Assembly: GCA_902783705.1 (NCBI GenBank)
Contig: CACZSA010000321.1
Location: 1 to 6,996 of the forward strand
Direction: 5' to 3'
From: an uncultured Ruminococcus sp.
GTDB lineage: Bacteria; Bacillota; Clostridia; Oscillospirales; CAG-272
Length of the DNA stretch: 6,996 nucleotides
A program made the translations under genes and the position numbers. Positions 6,313 to 6,996 of the stretch are shown here, piece after piece (the first letter of the stretch is position 1; each line of letters begins with the position of its first letter). The notes beneath the pieces were generated by a model that did no database searches, was not told the origin of the DNA, and saw nothing but the letters and a program-made list of their open reading frames with translations.

Positions 6313-6326
6313 CAATCGAATTGTTG
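6310..6326. promoter_or_regulatory. Probable operator: perfect 7-bp inverted repeat at the XRE promoter
   Basis: CAACAAT-CGA-ATTGTTG is a perfect dyad whose left arm overlaps the first bases of the -35 box of the XRE gene. The position would let a bound regulator block the promoter. The natural candidate ligand is the XRE protein itself (autoregulation), which is inference. A second dyad, CAACGG-T-CCGTTG, lies at 6336-6348. Confidence 0.55.
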
Positions 6327-6335
6327 TTGTGTTTT

Positions 6336-6348
6336 CAACGGTCCGTTG
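6336..6348. repeat. Second perfect dyad CAACGG-T-CCGTTG in the divergent intergenic region
   Basis: Six-base arms around a single T, centred 24 bp from the centre of the first dyad and sharing its outer CAAC...GTTG ends, although the inner spacing differs. On the + strand it could also fold in the leader of the PRC-barrel gene. It may be a second operator half or an RNA hairpin. Confidence 0.4.
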
Positions 6349-6408
6349 CAAAGCCCCCTGTCATCCCGCGCCCATCCTCCGCATACGATGGGGGAGGAGG
6401 TGAGGCGA

Positions 6409-6699
6409 ATGAACTGGAAATTTTCCGAGCTGCGCGAAAAGGACGTGATCGACGTCTGCACCGGGCGGCGCGTCGGGTATCTCACGGACTGCGAGATCAC
6501 GGAAGAGGGAAGAATCGCCGCCGTGCTGGTCTCCCCGCGCTTCCTCGGCTCCCCGAAGGCCTCTGTCCGCGTGCCGTGGAACGGGATCTGCTGCATCGGC
6601 GAGGACGCGATCCTCGTGCGGCTCCCGGAGGGGTCCTCCGGCGCGGACGGGAACGGCAGGCCGAAGCCGGGCAGGGGGCTCTTCGGTCTCGGCGGATGA
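6409..6699 (+). CDS. PRC-barrel protein, YlmC/YmxH family
   Basis: A 96-residue cytoplasmic protein matching the short PRC-barrel proteins annotated YlmC/YmxH in spore-forming Firmicutes. Their exact role is unclear, though they are often labelled sporulation-associated. The pattern is typical: FSELREKDVIDVCTGRRVGY at 5-24, DCEITEEGRIAAVLV at 27-41, and VPWNGICCIGEDAILVRLP at 55-73. The C-terminal 20 residues (from about S76) are Gly/Pro-rich and likely disordered. The ATG at 6409 is chosen over the in-frame ATGs at 6292 and 6388: AGGAGG at 6395-6400 lies 8 nt before it, and the family fold begins right after it. The 6388 ATG would have the Shine-Dalgarno inside the gene. I find no convincing promoter in the 60 bases upstream. 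The gene precedes the rpsB promoter. Confidence 0.88.
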   Translation: MNWKFSELREKDVIDVCTGRRVGYLTDCEITEEGRIAAVLVSPRFLGSPKASVRVPWNGICCIGEDAILVRLPEGSSGADGNGRPKPGRGLFGLGG

Positions 6700-6741
6700 C
6701 GGTGCAATATTGTAAATAATATGTGAATTTTATCCATCCTG

Positions 6742-6770
6742 TTGCAAGCGGTTCCCGAATGTGGTATAAT
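6742..6770 (+). promoter_or_regulatory. Extended -10 sigma-A promoter of rpsB
   Basis: TTGCAA (6742-6747), a 17-nt spacer ending in TGG, then a perfect TATAAT (6765-6770). Transcription would start near 6777, giving a leader of about 183 nt before rpsB. The strong -10 and TGn element fit a ribosomal-protein operon. Confidence 0.9.
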
Positions 6771-6776
6771 ACACCT

Positions 6777-6959
6777 TGTGTGCGATGTCACACGCAAATT
6801 CACACATGCCCCCGTCGATCCGCCCTGGTTGCCAAATTCACGGCTCCCTCGGGATTGCCGGATGGACGGAAGAAAAGGCGATGAGCCTTGCATCCTCTTC
6901 CGTAAAATTCAGGCGGCGGACCCCGGCATGGCGGCAAAAAACCAAAGGAGGACATTCAA
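6777..6959 (+). ncRNA. Structured leader of rpsB, candidate S2 autoregulatory element
   Basis: The long leader can fold strongly just before the gene. GGATG (6860-6864) pairs with CATCC (6891-6895), while ACGGAAGA (6866-6873) pairs with TCTTCCGT (6896-6903). The two helices cross, as in an H-type pseudoknot, and an inner hairpin AAGGC-GATGA-GCCTT (6875-6889) sits between them. A small hairpin at 6841-6860 precedes it and competes for G6860. TCCTC (6893-6897) could alternatively pair with GAGGA in the Shine-Dalgarno (6948-6952). Leaders of rpsB that bind S2 are known in several bacteria, but I cannot match this one to a named family. The fold is predicted by eye only. Confidence 0.5.
6944..6952 (+). 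promoter_or_regulatory. Ribosome binding site of rpsB
   Basis: AAAGGAGGA lies 7-8 nt before the ATG at 6960. It can pair weakly with TCCTC at 6893-6897 in the leader. Confidence 0.8.
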
Positions 6960-6996
6960 ATGTCTATCGTTTCCATCAAGCAGCTGCTCGAAGCGG
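6960..6996 (+). CDS. rpsB: 30S ribosomal protein S2, N-terminus (3' truncated by window edge)
   Basis: Only the first 12 codons are present: MSIVSIKQLLEA. This matches the conserved opening of bacterial S2 (usually M-x-V-S-M-K-Q-L-L-E-A-G-V-H-F-G-H). S2 sits on the back of the small ribosomal subunit and joins late in assembly. The strong Shine-Dalgarno, the strong upstream promoter and the long structured leader all fit. In many bacteria tsf (elongation factor Ts) follows; that is outside this window. Confidence 0.9.
   Translation, partial: MSIVSIKQLLEA

Noticed and set aside
6382..6389. CATACGAT, similar to a sporulation sigma-E -10 box, before the PRC-barrel gene.
   Set aside because: Transcription would start inside the ribosome binding site, only about 13 nt before the ATG, and no suitable -35 match was found.
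5399..6403. A 334-codon open frame on the + strand opposite the XRE gene.
   Set aside because: The - strand frame encodes a clear helix-turn-helix protein with a Shine-Dalgarno and promoter. The + strand product has no recognisable domain and no good ribosome binding site.
6292..6408. An upstream extension of the PRC-barrel gene from ATG 6292.
   Set aside because: The extra 39 residues match no family and cover the XRE promoter and dyads. The Shine-Dalgarno at 6395-6400 supports the start at 6409.
6705..6722. An AT-only hairpin ATATT...AATAT after the PRC-barrel gene as a terminator.
   Set aside because: The stem is five A-T pairs with no U-tract directly after it. It is too weak to call.

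Overview
The window looks like a piece of chromosome from a high-GC relative of the Clostridia (Firmicutes). I infer this from the SigA/RpoD-type sigma factors, a small YlmC/YmxH-type PRC-barrel protein, strong AGGAGG ribosome binding sites, near-consensus sigma-A promoters and a GC-rich codon style. I cannot name the genus. All the genes have recognisable families and there is no sign of a phage, insertion sequence, CRISPR array or tRNA.

Layout. (1) 1-1685: two adjacent housekeeping-type sigma-70 genes on the + strand. The first is cut by the window edge, so only regions 3 and 4 remain. The second is complete. They are 26 nt apart and about 81% identical over the shared C-terminal part, so they are tandem paralogs. 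(2) 1686-2007: a 322-nt intergenic region with a terminator-like hairpin, further dyads, phased A-tracts and a near-consensus promoter. (3) 2008-3702: a lipoprotein that looks like an ABC-transporter solute-binding protein with an unusual Glu-rich insert. It is followed by a very good intrinsic terminator and then, only 30 nt later, by a Gfo/Idh/MocA-type oxidoreductase (3803-4894). (4) 4895-4996: two hairpins between convergent genes. (5) 4985-6232, - strand: an XRE-type (Cro/CI helix-turn-helix) regulator with a long helical C-terminal domain. Its promoter is overlapped by a perfect inverted repeat. (6) 6409-6699: the divergent PRC-barrel gene. (7) 6700-6996: a strong extended -10 promoter, a structured leader of about 180 nt, and the first 12 codons of rpsB (ribosomal protein S2).

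How the parts may work together. The solute-binding lipoprotein and the oxidoreductase probably form one carbohydrate (or polyol) capture and metabolism unit, in which the terminator lowers expression of the second gene. No permease or ATPase lies in the window. The XRE gene probably controls itself through the dyad at its promoter. The rpsB leader can be drawn with crossing helices, which would suit translational or transcriptional autoregulation by S2. The strongest items for follow-up are the tandem primary-type sigma factors, the rpsB leader fold and the repeated terminator motif. I do not see a clearly new multi-gene system.
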